Assembly: GCA_051006995.1 (NCBI GenBank)
Contig: JBPCSQ010000016.1
Location: 124,001 to 188,000, forward strand
Direction: 5' to 3'
DNA from: JAIQGF01 sp051006995
GTDB taxonomy: Bacteria > Acidobacteriota > Terriglobia > Terriglobales > Acidobacteriaceae
DNA: 64,000 bases
How positions within the stretch are numbered: position 1 is the stretch's first letter; each line of letters begins with the position of its first letter. The position numbers and the translations under genes were made by a program. The notes under the pieces were generated by a model. That model saw only the letters and a program-made list of their open reading frames with translations. It searched no databases and was not told where the DNA came from. This document shows, piece after piece, positions 33,916 through 43,061 of this stretch.

Positions 33916-34203
33916 TCACGCCGCTTTCTTCTGCTGCTTTTCCCGCTCGCGTCGCACCCGCTCCGACAGCAGCTTCTTCGCTTTCTGCAACTCCGCCCGC
34001 CGGGAGGCGCTCAGGTTCTTTCCTGCGCGATTGATGAAGAACGTGAGCATGCGCATGCCCGATCCCGGCCCCTTGGGTGAAACCTTTTTCGAAGCCAGCG
34101 CCCTGGCAATGGTCGCCGCACTGCGATTGAACAGTCCCGCCGGAGGATGCGTGGAATCGGTCGTGACCGCCGCCGACCAGCGTTTCTTTTTTTGCTGTGC
34201 CAT
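33916..34203 (-). CDS. DUF3175 family protein
   Basis: 95 residues, very basic. It begins KKKRWSAAVTTDSTHPPAGL and contains SGMRMLTFFINRAGKNLSAS, the conserved core of DUF3175 proteins. No function is known for the family. The start ATG has only a weak AGG before it. It is convergent with hisS and divergent from aspS. 34204-34385, ahead of aspS, holds a possible TAAAAT -10 near 34340 and a CACTTGGCACTTCG-like repeat word but no gene. Confidence 0.75.
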   Translation of the reverse strand: MAQQKKKRWSAAVTTDSTHPPAGLFNRSAATIARALASKKVSPKGPGSGMRMLTFFINRAGKNLSASRRAELQKAKKLLSERVRREREKQQKKAA

Positions 34204-34385
34204 ACCTAATTTGGATGAGCGAGGCTGCGGCGCATATGCCCGGAAGGATGCGAAGTGCCAAGTGTGAAGGGCGAAGCAAAAACGGGAGTGATTACCACCG
34301 GTTCAATGTCGCGGATCGTGGCTGCGGCCCAGCCCGCGTGTAAAATTGTTCGATTCGGCGATGAGCCGTGCCGTGATACAAGATC

Positions 34386-36227
34386 ATGCTCGATTTTCTA
34401 GGAGACCTGCGACGGACTCACACCTGCGGCGCGCTGCGTGCCAGCAACGCCGGCAGCCGTGCCGTGCTCATGGGCTGGGTGAACCGCCGGCGCGATCTCG
34501 GCAACCTGATTTTCGTGGACGTGCGCGACCGCACCGGCGTCACGCAGGTGGTTTTCGATCGCGAGCGCTCGGCGCGCCTGCACGACAAAGCGGCCTCCTT
34601 GCGGTCGGAGTACGTCATCGCCGTCATCGGCGAGGTCAAGCAGCGCGAGCCCGCGACGGTGAACGCGAATATTCCTACCGGCGAAGTGGAAGTCGTCGCC
34701 GAAGAGCTGCTCATCCTGAACGAGGCCAAGAACCCGCCGTTCCTGCCGTCGGAATCGGTGCTGCCGAATGAAGAAATGCGGCTGAAGTTCCGCTACCTGG
34801 ACTTGCGGCGCACGGCGATGCAGGCCAACATCGAGCTGCGGCACCGGGTGGCGCTGGCGATTCGCAATTACCTCGCCTCGCGAGGTTTCTTCGAGATCGA
34901 AACGCCGTTCATGACGCGCTCCACGCCCGAGGGCGCGCGCGACTACCTGGTGCCCAGCCGCGTCTATCCCGGCTCGTTCTACGCGTTGCCGCAATCGCCC
35001 CAACTGTTTAAGCAAATCCTGATGATCTCGGGCTTCGACAAATATTTCCAGATCGTGCGCTGCTTCCGCGACGAAGACCTGAGGGCCGACCGCCAGCCCG
35101 AGTTCACGCAGATTGATCTGGAGATGACCTTCCCGCAGCAGGAGCGCGTGTTCGAAGTCGTGGAAGGTTTTCTCTCGGCCGCGTTCGCGGTCGCGGGCGT
35201 CAGGATTCCCACGCCGTTCCCGCAGATGACCTACGACCAGGCGATCCGGCTCTACGGCAGCGACAAGCCCGACCTGCGCCTGCCGCCCATGACCGACGTG
35301 CGCGACGCCGTCACGCCGGAGATGCGCGCGCAACTGAAGCTGGCGCCGGACGCGCCGGTGGTGGCCATCCGGATCCCCAAGGTGGGCGAGCTTTCGCGCA
35401 AGGAGCGTGACGACATCAAGCCGCTGTTCGGACAGCGCGCCGACGCCAAGCTGTTCGAAGACCTCAAGCGCCTGGAAAAAACCTGGCCGGACGCAGTGGC
35501 CAAGGTCCGCCAGCTTGCGCAGGCGGCAAACGACGACCTGATCGTGCTGGTCGCCGGGGCGGAGCGCCCGGCAGAGCACAAGTCCGAGGGCGGAGTGAAG
35601 CCCGAGGTCAAACAACATGATCTGCCGGTGTACACCGCGGCGGGTGCGCTGCGTCTGGCACTGGCGCAAAAGTACGCCGACAAGCACAAGGCGTTCGCCG
35701 GCGCGCGCAACGAGGCCTCGTCGTATCACTTTTTGTGGGTGACGGATTTTCCGATGTTCGAGTGGGACGCAGACGGCCAGCGCTGGGCGGCGGCGCATCA
35801 TCCGTTCACCTCGCCTCACGAGCAGGACATGGACAAGCTGGAATCGAATCCGGCTGCGGTGCGCGCGCTCGCCTACGATGTGGTCCTCAACGGCACGGAA
35901 TTAGGCAGCGGCTCGATTCGTATTCATCGCCAGGACATCCAGCAGAAGATTTTTCACGCGCTCGGCATGAGCGAGGAAGAAGCGCGCGCCCGCTTCGGAT
36001 TCTTCCTGGAGGCGCTGACCTACGGCACGCCGCCACACGGCGGCATCGCGCTCGGACTCGACCGCATCGTGATGATTCTGGCGGGCGCCGACTCCCTGCG
36101 CGAGGTGATTCCCTTCCCCAAAACCGCCAGAGCCGTGGACCTGATGGTGGACGCGCCCACTCCGGTGAGCGAGCAGCAACTCAAAGAGTTGGGGATCCAG
36201 GTGAAAGCGAAAAAAGAGGGCGCGTAG
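34386..36227 (+). CDS. aspS: aspartyl-tRNA synthetase (bacterial type)
   Basis: 613 residues with the bacterial layout: N-terminal OB anticodon-binding domain (MGWVNRRRDLGNLIFVDVRD), class II core with motif 2 (YFQIVRCFRDEDLRADRQPE), the GAD insertion domain, and motif 3 (GIALGLDRIVMILAG). It charges tRNA-Asp, and tRNA-Asn too if the enzyme is non-discriminating. The start ATG at 34386 fits the family. A 72-base piece of the gene (codons for SEEEARARFG to PPHG) recurs downstream at 36418 with mainly synonymous differences. Confidence 0.96.
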   Translation: MLDFLGDLRRTHTCGALRASNAGSRAVLMGWVNRRRDLGNLIFVDVRDRTGVTQVVFDRERSARLHDKAASLRSEYVIAVIGEVKQREPATVNANIPTGEVEVVAEELLILNEAKNPPFLPSESVLPNEEMRLKFRYLDLRRTAMQANIELRHRVALAIRNYLASRGFFEIETPFMTRSTPEGARDYLVPSRVYPGSFYALPQSPQLFKQILMISGFDKYFQIVRCFRDEDLRADRQPEFTQIDLEMTFPQQERVFEVVEGFLSAAFAVAGVRIPTPFPQMTYDQAIRLYGSDKPDLRLPPMTDVRDAVTPEMRAQLKLAPDAPVVAIRIPKVGELSRKERDDIKPLFGQRADAKLFEDLKRLEKTWPDAVAKVRQLAQAANDDLIVLVAGAERPAEHKSEGGVKPEVKQHDLPVYTAAGALRLALAQKYADKHKAFAGARNEASSYHFLWVTDFPMFEWDADGQRWAAAHHPFTSPHEQDMDKLESNPAAVRALAYDVVLNGTELGSGSIRIHRQDIQQKIFHALGMSEEEARARFGFFLEALTYGTPPHGGIALGLDRIVMILAGADSLREVIPFPKTARAVDLMVDAPTPVSEQQLKELGIQVKAKKEGA

Positions 36228-36280
36228 CCGATTGCCGAATTGCGGAATTGCGGGTCGCATTCCCACCCAACGAAAACCGG

Positions 36281-36370
36281 CGGGTGGCCCACGCTTCCCG
36301 TTCTTTTTCTCTCATCGGCTACCCCAATACGGGTACCCCACCTTCGCGGTTTTCGAAGGGTGGGCAGACG
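36281..36370. repeat. GGGTGGCCCAC...GAAGGGTGGG dispersed repeat
   Basis: CGGGTGGCCCACGCTTC on the left and CGAAGGGTGGGCAGACG on the right frame a unit seen again at 48816-48899 and 49394-49508. The gap 36228-36417 has no gene. Confidence 0.65.
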
Positions 36371-36417
36371 AAAGCTCCCCCCCCGCACGCACATTCTTGC
36401 GCTCAGATGATTGCGGA

Positions 36418-36489
36418 AGCGAGGAGGAAGCGCGCACGCGCTTCGGATTTTTCCTGGAGGCGCTCACCTATGGCACGCCGCCGCACGGC
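36418..36489 (+). pseudogene. 72-bp aspS fragment
   Basis: 24 codons encoding SEEEARTRFGFFLEAL and then TYGTPPHG, which equal aspS 35970-36041 except for seven bases; all changed codons but one (Ala to Thr) are synonymous. The frame then runs into GKKGNRR and stops just before the reductase gene. A remnant of a second, diverged aspS allele is the simplest reading. Confidence 0.8.
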
Positions 36490-36513
36490 AAAAAGGGGAA
36501 CAGGAGATGAAAA

Positions 36514-37146
36514 ATGAGAAAGATCATAGCCAGCGCGCAGGTTTCCCTCGACGGCGTCATGCAGGGACCCGGCGGCGCCCAAGAGGACACAAGTGATGGG
36601 TTCGATCTCGGCGGATGGAGCATGAAATTTTCCGCCGCTGAGTCAGGTGCCGCAATCATGGGTGTGGTGGGCACCCTCGACAAACCATACGACCTGCTGC
36701 TGGGCCGCAAGACCTACGACATTTTTGCAAGCTATTGGCCCTATGTTCCGGCAGACAACCCAATCGGTCCGGTCTTCACAAAAGCGAACAAATACGTACT
36801 GACCCAGGGCTCGACGAAGCTCGACTGGGCCAACAGCCACAGGATGCGCAACATGGATGACTTGCGGAAGATCAAGGCGGCCGAAGGTTCGGACATTGTG
36901 CTGTGGGGCAGTTCGACCCTCTATCCGCAACTGTTCGAAGCGAATCTCATCGACCGGTTTCTACTGCTCACCTGTCCGATAGTTCTTGGAAAAGGCAAAA
37001 AGCTCTTCGGCAGTATCTCGCACCCCGTGAACATGAAGCTGGCTAGGTGTGACATATCTTCGACAGGCGTCATCATTGCGACCTACGAGCACAAGGGTAG
37101 CCCGGAGTCCGTGCCCCGGGCTGCACAAAGGCGGCGCGAGCCATGA
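36514..37146 (+). CDS. dihydrofolate reductase-like protein (RibD C-terminal family)
   Basis: 210 residues of the RibD_C/YwjB type: MRKIIASAQVSLDGVMQGPG at the N-terminus, LLLGRKTYDIFASYWPY, and the NADPH-side motif DIVLWGSSTLYPQLFE. It is probably an NADPH-dependent reductase of unknown substrate. AGGAGATG seven bases before the ATG gives a clear Shine-Dalgarno. The last 16 residues (after YEHKG) are encoded by a GTAGCCCGG-type palindrome and are not part of the family fold. An aspS fragment lies directly upstream, so the gene may have arrived by recombination. Confidence 0.85.
   Translation: MRKIIASAQVSLDGVMQGPGGAQEDTSDGFDLGGWSMKFSAAESGAAIMGVVGTLDKPYDLLLGRKTYDIFASYWPYVPADNPIGPVFTKANKYVLTQGSTKLDWANSHRMRNMDDLRKIKAAEGSDIVLWGSSTLYPQLFEANLIDRFLLLTCPIVLGKGKKLFGSISHPVNMKLARCDISSTGVIIATYEHKGSPESVPRAAQRRREP
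37097..37126. repeat. GTAGCCCGG-type palindrome at the 3' end of the reductase gene
   Basis: AGCCCGG (37099-37105) and CCGGGCT (37116-37122) pair around ten bases, flanked by GT and GCAC. It supplies the last codons of the reductase. Confidence 0.65.
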
Positions 37147-37189
37147 ACTGCATCAAACTGGAGTGCGCCCTCCTCGCCCTAATCTCTCC

Positions 37190-38077
37190 TCATTTCGGCA
37201 GGTTTTCCTTTGCCCACGACACGATTGCGCCGGATAACTCTGTGCGTTGGCCCGAGTAGCTGTGGTCGGTGTCCCAGTGACGTTCGGTCACGCGAGTATC
37301 TCCGGCCTTGCGCAGGGATTCGGCGAGGGCATGATCTGCGGCGGCGAGACCGTCCTTGGCGGTGATGACGAACACCGGACGCGGCGCAATGGCAGGCGCG
37401 AGATTATTGGAATTCAGCGCCGCCTGGTGCTCGTAAATCTCGCGGGCGAGTGTGTGGGCGCTGGTCCCCGCCAGCGGCAGCAGGTTGCCGTCCTTTTCCA
37501 GCTCTTTCGCTTCGTTCTCGATGGTGGGCGCCTCCGTTCCCAGATGGCGGCGCGACTGGTAATCGGCGCCAATGTTCCAGGCCGAGATCAGAATGGCGGC
37601 GGCGACCTGCGGATTGTGCGCGGCGGCCGAAGCGGCCATGTATCCGCCCATACTGTGGCCGATGACCATGATGCGATGGGCATCAATGCGATATTGGCGC
37701 GCATTGGCCGGGTCAAGAAGGAATTGCACTTCGGTGTCGGCATCTTCCGCGGCGTGCTGGAAGGAGAAATCGCCTTTCACTCCCCACGATCCGCGGTAAT
37801 GCATGGCGAGAACATTCCAACCGTTGGCGCGGAGTGCCTGCGCGAGATCCAGATTCTGCTCGAAGCCGGGAAAGCCGTGAAAGATGATGGCAGTCGGGTG
37901 CGGAGCTGCTCCAGCGGCCAGATAGAACACTCCGAGCAGCATGCTGCCGTGGCTGGGAATGATCATCTGTTGCATGGCAGCCGGCGCGGCGGGAGCGGCT
38001 GCGCTAGCCGCCGGCGTTTGGGCGATGGAAGGCAAGACGAGCGCGAGGCCCAGGAGAACAATCTGCGCCGATTTCAC
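37190..38077 (-). CDS. secreted alpha/beta hydrolase
   Basis: 295 residues: a signal peptide (KSAQIVLLGLALVLPSIAQ), an Ala/Pro linker and an alpha/beta-hydrolase fold. The oxyanion strand reads IIFHGFPG, the nucleophile elbow is IGHSMGG, and the C-terminal catalytic His is in HWDTDHSYSGQR; the Asp is probably in ITAKDGLAAADH. It would be a periplasmic esterase or peptidase-like enzyme of unknown substrate. I start at GTG 38077: a TATACT ends seven bases before it, so the mRNA would be leaderless, and the longer frame to 38173 would precede the promoter. Divergent from the GNAT gene. Confidence 0.85.
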   Translation of the reverse strand: MKSAQIVLLGLALVLPSIAQTPAASAAAPAAPAAMQQMIIPSHGSMLLGVFYLAAGAAPHPTAIIFHGFPGFEQNLDLAQALRANGWNVLAMHYRGSWGVKGDFSFQHAAEDADTEVQFLLDPANARQYRIDAHRIMVIGHSMGGYMAASAAAHNPQVAAAILISAWNIGADYQSRRHLGTEAPTIENEAKELEKDGNLLPLAGTSAHTLAREIYEHQAALNSNNLAPAIAPRPVFVITAKDGLAAADHALAESLRKAGDTRVTERHWDTDHSYSGQRTELSGAIVSWAKENLPK

Positions 38078-38084
38078 GTCGAAG

Positions 38085-38131
38085 AGTATAAACACGGCGC
38101 CGCGCGGGCGCAGCACCGACTGGCGTACCAT
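38085..38131. promoter_or_regulatory. back-to-back -10 elements of two leaderless genes
   Basis: Minus strand TATACT at 38090-38085, seven bases before GTG 38077; plus strand TACCAT at 38126-38131, eight bases before ATG 38140. Neither gene has a Shine-Dalgarno. Confidence 0.6.
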
Positions 38132-38139
38132 GACCCCGC

Positions 38140-38664
38140 ATGCACATCGAGGTTGAGTTGGACTGCGGCGCATGCCGGCTGCGTCCGCTACGCGGGAACG
38201 ACGCGCCGGCGATGGCGCGGCATGCCGATAATCCCAAAGTCGCGATGTACCTGCGCGACCGCTTTCCCCACCCGTATTCCACCGAGGACGCGGTCCGTTT
38301 TATCGAGTACGCCACCGAGACGCAGGAAGAATGCGTGGCTTGCATTGATGTCGCAGGTGAAGCGGCGGGCGCGATCGGGCTGCAATTTCGCAAGGACATC
38401 GAGCGCTGTTCCGCCGAGTTGGGCTATTGGGTCGGCGAGCCGTTCTGGGGACGCGGAGCGATGACCGCCGCCATTCGATGCTTCACCACGTGGGCCATGC
38501 CGCGCTTTGCGCTGACCCGCGTCTACGCGGAAGTGTTCGCCGACAATCCGGCCTCAGGGCGAGTTCTGGAGAAATGCGGGTTCCAGAAGGTGGGCGTGCT
38601 GCGCAAGGCGGCGATCAAGCGTGGCGTGCACCACGATTACGTGCTCTATGATCTGGTGCGGTGA
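38140..38664 (+). CDS. GNAT acetyltransferase (RimJ/RimL-like)
   Basis: 174 residues. The acetyl-CoA pyrophosphate loop region GYWVGEPFWGRGAMTAAIRC and the closing NPASGRVLEKCGFQKVG are typical of the RimJ/RimL branch, which acetylates N-termini or small amines. The substrate cannot be read from sequence. The ATG is eight bases after TACCAT with no Shine-Dalgarno, so leaderless translation is likely. 38665-38760 is empty. Confidence 0.88.
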   Translation: MHIEVELDCGACRLRPLRGNDAPAMARHADNPKVAMYLRDRFPHPYSTEDAVRFIEYATETQEECVACIDVAGEAAGAIGLQFRKDIERCSAELGYWVGEPFWGRGAMTAAIRCFTTWAMPRFALTRVYAEVFADNPASGRVLEKCGFQKVGVLRKAAIKRGVHHDYVLYDLVR

Positions 38665-38760
38665 GTTGCAGCCAGGAAGTGCTGTCCGGCATGCGGGCGT
38701 TCGGCGGCGATTCCAGCATTGAAACCATGCATGCCATCCTCAAGAACCGGCGGCGTTGGC

Positions 38761-40809
38761 TCACGGGCTCACCGTGATGGATTCCACGGCGGAAAAATAG
38801 CTGGTGCTGCTCTCGGCCGCGACTACCACCAATCGGTGCGTTCCCGACGACATCGGGACCATGGTGTCCATCGAATTTGTGAACGTGGTGTAGACCTTCA
38901 CGCCATCCAACCAGATTTCCATGCGAATGACGGTGCCGGTGGTATCGGTGGAACTGGCCACGACGTGCACTGGCGAGCTTACCGTCGCTCCGTTGGCGGG
39001 AGAGCAGATGGTCACGGTGTGGTTGGTGCTGCTGGGCGTGCACGAGAAGCTTGCGCTCTGGACGGTGACGGTGGTGGAACTGGTAGCGCTTCCGCTGGAG
39101 CCGGTGGCCGTAGCAGTGTAGGTGGTGGTCGCCCCAGGCGAAACCGATACGCTGCCGGAAGGTCCGAAGGTGCCCACCCCGGAGATGGTGACCGAGGTCG
39201 CGTTGGTGGAAGACCAGCTCAGGGTCGAGCTCTGCCCAGCGGTAATGCTGCTGGGATTAGCTGAGAGCTGCACCGTGGGCGCAGTGCTGGAGACGACATT
39301 GACGTTCACGGCCTGCTTGAAATAAAAGCCGCTCGCTTCCGCCGCGGTGACGGCGATGCGATGGGACCCAGCCGACACCGCCAGGGTCGTGTCCATGGTG
39401 TTCGTCAGCGTGGTGTAAACCTTGACGCCATCCAGCCAGATTTCCATGCGAACCACCGCCGCGGTGGTGTCGGTGGAGCCGGCGACGACGTGCACCGGCG
39501 AAGTCACCGTCTGACTGTTTCCCGGCGAGCAGATGGTCACGGTCTGGTTGGCGGTATTGAGGAGGCAGAGAAGGAAATCGGAGTCGGTCGCGTAATTATC
39601 GTTGACCTTCACCGAGCGCGTGGCCGGCGGCCAGCCGGGCGCGTTCACGCTGACGCTGTAGCTGGAGGGCGCAGCAACGTTAAGGGAGAAATGTCCCTGC
39701 GAATCGGTGGTGGTGGAGGCGCTTCCGGCCGACACGGTGGCGCCGGCGAGGGGAGCGCAGGACAGGCCGGTGACGCGGCCGGTGATCTGCCCCGAGCCGG
39801 TATGGATTGCGGGATCGTGGTAATAGACGGTGAACTGGTTGGCGGCATCCGTCAGGTTCTGGTTGAGAAATGGCGAGTAGGTCTGAACGCTGACGGTATT
39901 CGAGCTGGGATGGAAGGTCAGGATCCGAAGCCAGCCGTCACCGCCGTTGGCGTCTTCCTGATAATTCGAGAACATCTGGTTGACCAGGTTGCCGTTCACG
40001 CCGAGGTCGGCGCGGCGGGCCGCCTGTCCAGTGACGAAGTGACCATTCACCACCATGATGATGTTCGAATACTTGCTGACGAACGTGTTCCACATGTCAT
40101 CGCCGAAATTGTCGCGGGGCACGTCCTCGGTATCGCAAACGTCGGTGCGAGTACCGTCTATAAAAACATAGCTGTGGGTGACGATGATGACCTGCTTGTC
40201 GGGGTTCGCCCGCACGATGGACGCCGCCCAGTTCAGCGACTCGGTGCGCGGGATCCATTCCAGCACCAGGATCAGGAAGGGCTGGCCGTTGATATTGACC
40301 ACGCCGTAAAAGTTTTCGTTGCTGCCGGTAGGAAAATTGCCGAGGTAGTAAGGCTTGCCGGCGTACCGTGACGGCCCCCACCATTGGTTGAAGCCGGTGA
40401 CGGAGCGCGTGGCGGCGCCGGTGTTGGCGCCGTCATAGTCGTGATTGCCGATGGCGAGAAAATACGGAATCGCGGCGTTGTCGAGCAGGCGAATGGCGGC
40501 ATCGGCGTTCTGCTGCTGGGCGGGGTCGGCGCCGTCGTTCACGATGTCTCCCAAGCCGAGCACCGCCTGAATATTCATCGAGCCCTGGTTGTTGACGATC
40601 CACTGGATTTCCGAATTCAGCACCTGCGGATAGAACTGCGATTCGTTCTGAGTATCGGGAAGCAGCACGATGCTGAAGTCGGGCGGCGTGACCTGGGCCG
40701 CAGAAAGCGCCGGCAGGAGCAGCACTGCAACGAAAATCAAATTCGAAATGCGCGGAACAATGCGGGCTCGCCGCGAAGCGAGGAGGGTTGATGGAAAAAC
40801 GTCTTTCAC
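38761..40809 (-). CDS. secreted metallophosphoesterase with carboxypeptidase-regulatory and Ig-like modules
   Basis: 682 residues. After a signal peptide (LIFVAVLLLPALSAAQ) comes a calcineurin-type phosphoesterase domain (about 40-310) with GDIVNDG, GNHDYDG, THSYVF and NGHFVTG as metal-site motifs. A carboxypeptidase-regulatory-like domain follows (about 330-400), then two copies of an approximately 90-residue module (TVTICSP ... RMEIWLDGVKVYTT ... HRxxV) separated by a bacterial Ig-like domain. It is probably exported and acts on phosphoesters outside the cell. GTG start with GAGG seven bases upstream. Divergent from mutL. Confidence 0.88.
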   Translation of the reverse strand: MKDVFPSTLLASRRARIVPRISNLIFVAVLLLPALSAAQVTPPDFSIVLLPDTQNESQFYPQVLNSEIQWIVNNQGSMNIQAVLGLGDIVNDGADPAQQQNADAAIRLLDNAAIPYFLAIGNHDYDGANTGAATRSVTGFNQWWGPSRYAGKPYYLGNFPTGSNENFYGVVNINGQPFLILVLEWIPRTESLNWAASIVRANPDKQVIIVTHSYVFIDGTRTDVCDTEDVPRDNFGDDMWNTFVSKYSNIIMVVNGHFVTGQAARRADLGVNGNLVNQMFSNYQEDANGGDGWLRILTFHPSSNTVSVQTYSPFLNQNLTDAANQFTVYYHDPAIHTGSGQITGRVTGLSCAPLAGATVSAGSASTTTDSQGHFSLNVAAPSSYSVSVNAPGWPPATRSVKVNDNYATDSDFLLCLLNTANQTVTICSPGNSQTVTSPVHVVAGSTDTTAAVVRMEIWLDGVKVYTTLTNTMDTTLAVSAGSHRIAVTAAEASGFYFKQAVNVNVVSSTAPTVQLSANPSSITAGQSSTLSWSSTNATSVTISGVGTFGPSGSVSVSPGATTTYTATATGSSGSATSSTTVTVQSASFSCTPSSTNHTVTICSPANGATVSSPVHVVASSTDTTGTVIRMEIWLDGVKVYTTFTNSMDTMVPMSSGTHRLVVVAAESSTSYFSAVESITVSP

Positions 40810-41084
40810 GATAGTGCCTCAGGGAGCGTCGAACGAGGCGGGGGATGCGACCTCCGGTGGCGCATCTATGGCCGGAGGGCACGCCTGTTGCGAGCGGGGC
40901 TGCTCCTAATCTGCCTACTATGGATGGCGTAGCCGTCGCGCAGGTTTTCCGGTTAGGCGGCAAAAACCGCGTCCAGAGCTGGTTTCAGAAGGTCTGGGCG
41001 CGGAGCGACGGCAGTTCTTTTCTCTGTCCTGCATTCTCCATTCTGCATTTTCTGGATTTTCGGATAGTCTGCCAAAGTCACGCC

Positions 41085-43061
41085 ATGGGCCGCATCCACG
41101 TCCTTCCGGAACACGTTGCCAATAAAATCGCCGCCGGCGAGGTGGTGGAGCGCCCAGCGTCGGTGGTCAAGGAACTGCTGGAGAACGCGCTGGATGCAGG
41201 CGCGCGCCGTATTCGCGTGCAAGTGGAGGGCGGCGGCAAAAAGCTCATCCAGATCACCGACGATGGCTGCGGCATGGTGCGGGATGACGCCCTGCTGGCC
41301 TTCGAGCGCCACGCTACATCCAAGATCCGCAATGCCGACGATCTGCTGAGTGTGGCCACCCTCGGATTCCGCGGCGAGGCGCTGCCGTCGATCGCGTCGG
41401 TATCGCGGCTGAGATTGGAGACTTGTCCGGCGGAGGAAGCACACGCGGGGGCGCGTGTGCCACACGAGGCGCCCGGTACGCCACAAGGTGGCACCGTGAT
41501 TGAAATTGCCGGGGGCAAGATCCTGCAGGTGGAAGAAGCCGGGCTCCCGGCGGGGACTTCGATTACAGTTCGCGACGTCTTCTTTAATACGCCCGCGCGG
41601 CGAAAATTCCTTCGTGCCGAATCCACCGAACTGGCGCAGATCGCGTCGCTGGTAACGCATTATGCGCTGGCGCATCCCGACAAGCATTTCGAACTGCATT
41701 CGTCCACCAACGCCATGCTGATCGCGGCGCCGGTGGCATCGCACCGGGATCGTATTTACCAGGTTTTCGGGCGCGACACGCTCGATCAACTCATCCCGCT
41801 AGCGGCCATGCTGCCGCTGGCTCGCATGGGTCTGCCGCAGCCGCCGCCGTGGCGGCGCGAAGAAGAAGATGCAGGCGAGGGCGCCCGCGCCACACCGGGA
41901 GAGCTGCGGCTGCACGGATTTGTTTCCAAGCCGGAAATCCAGAAGCTGAACCGGAACTCGATTTTTGTCTTCGTGAACGGACGATTGATTCGCGACCGTC
42001 TGGTACAGCACGCGCTGACCGAGGCATACCGCAACATCCTGCCGCCAACCGTATTTCCCGTCGTGCTGCTGTTCCTGGAAATGCCGTATGAAGAAGTGGA
42101 TGTGAACGTCCACCCATCGAAGGTGGAAGTGCGCTTTCGCCAGCAGAGCGTAATTCACGATTTCGTGCGCGATTCGGTGCGCGCGGCGCTGATGAAGGCG
42201 CGGCCAGTGCCGCAGTTCACCCGGGAAATTACAGCGCAGCCGACTGCGAGCGCGTCTTTGTCTCCTCACCCGGCGGGATTGGGCATCACTGAGGCGGAGG
42301 CGGCCTTTGCGCTGAGCGCGCCGACGCTGCCGCCGATCTCGCAGCGCCTGGATTTCCACGGAGGAATTGAAATCGAGGCGAATGCAGCCATCGCGGTCGC
42401 CCGCTTCCCCGCGCAATCGGCCGTACCGGACACCGGCTGCGCCCCGGAAATCCCGGAGCCGCCGCCGAGCGACACACCGCCGCTGGCCTCGCTGAAGCCG
42501 CTGGGACAGGTGCGCGAGTCCTTTATCCTGGCGGTGAATGACGAGGGCTTGTGGATCATTGACCAGCACGTGGCGCACGAGCGGGTGCTGTTCGAACGAA
42601 TCTTGAAACAGCGCGCGGCCGAACGCGTCGAGTCACAGCGGCTGCTGATGCCGCTGATCGTGGAGCTGACGCCTCAGCAGCAGGCCATCTTCGCGGAGCT
42701 TTGCGACGAGCTGCGGCACAACGGCTTTGACGCGGAGCCTTTCGGCTCGCGCACCATCGCCGTGAAAACCGCGCCCGCGGGCCTGGACGCCAGCGCCGTC
42801 GAGCACATGCTGCACGAACTGCTCAGCCAGTTCGAGCGCGAGCAGCAGGCGTTGAACCTGCAAATCGCGCGGACGCGCATCGCGGCATCCATTGCTTGCC
42901 ATGCGGCGATCAAAATCAACACGCCGCTGGCGCCCGACAAAATGGAGTGGTTGCTGCGCGAGCTGGCGAAAACCGACTGTCCAATGTCGTGCCCGCACGG
43001 GCGGCCGGTGGTGCTGCGGTATTCTGTTCGCGATATCCAGAAGGCGTTTAAACGGATATGA
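41085..43061 (+). CDS. mutL: DNA mismatch repair protein MutL
   Basis: 658 residues. The N-terminal GHKL ATPase has ELLENALDAGA, DDGCGM, TLGFRGEALPSI and FFNTPARRKFL. The C-terminal domain has DQHVAHERVLFE, the metal-binding endonuclease motif with Val for the usual Ala, and CPHGRP near the end, so it should nick DNA as in most bacteria without MutH. Two proline/charge-rich insertions stand out: about residues 115-132, encoded by a palindrome (41439), and about 250-270. ATG 41085 matches the family N-terminus; upstream frame is not credible. The stop overlaps the next gene by four bases. mutS is not in the window. Confidence 0.95.
   Translation: MGRIHVLPEHVANKIAAGEVVERPASVVKELLENALDAGARRIRVQVEGGGKKLIQITDDGCGMVRDDALLAFERHATSKIRNADDLLSVATLGFRGEALPSIASVSRLRLETCPAEEAHAGARVPHEAPGTPQGGTVIEIAGGKILQVEEAGLPAGTSITVRDVFFNTPARRKFLRAESTELAQIASLVTHYALAHPDKHFELHSSTNAMLIAAPVASHRDRIYQVFGRDTLDQLIPLAAMLPLARMGLPQPPPWRREEEDAGEGARATPGELRLHGFVSKPEIQKLNRNSIFVFVNGRLIRDRLVQHALTEAYRNILPPTVFPVVLLFLEMPYEEVDVNVHPSKVEVRFRQQSVIHDFVRDSVRAALMKARPVPQFTREITAQPTASASLSPHPAGLGITEAEAAFALSAPTLPPISQRLDFHGGIEIEANAAIAVARFPAQSAVPDTGCAPEIPEPPPSDTPPLASLKPLGQVRESFILAVNDEGLWIIDQHVAHERVLFERILKQRAAERVESQRLLMPLIVELTPQQQAIFAELCDELRHNGFDAEPFGSRTIAVKTAPAGLDASAVEHMLHELLSQFEREQQALNLQIARTRIAASIACHAAIKINTPLAPDKMEWLLRELAKTDCPMSCPHGRPVVLRYSVRDIQKAFKRI
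41439..41460. repeat. palindrome in frame inside mutL
   Basis: Perfect nine-base arms GCACACGCG and complement around GGGG. It encodes part of the AHAGARVPHEA insertion in the ATPase domain. Confidence 0.7.

Noticed and set aside
41439..41460. attenuator or terminator inside mutL
   Set aside because: No T-tract follows and the frame continues; it is better explained as an inserted palindrome.
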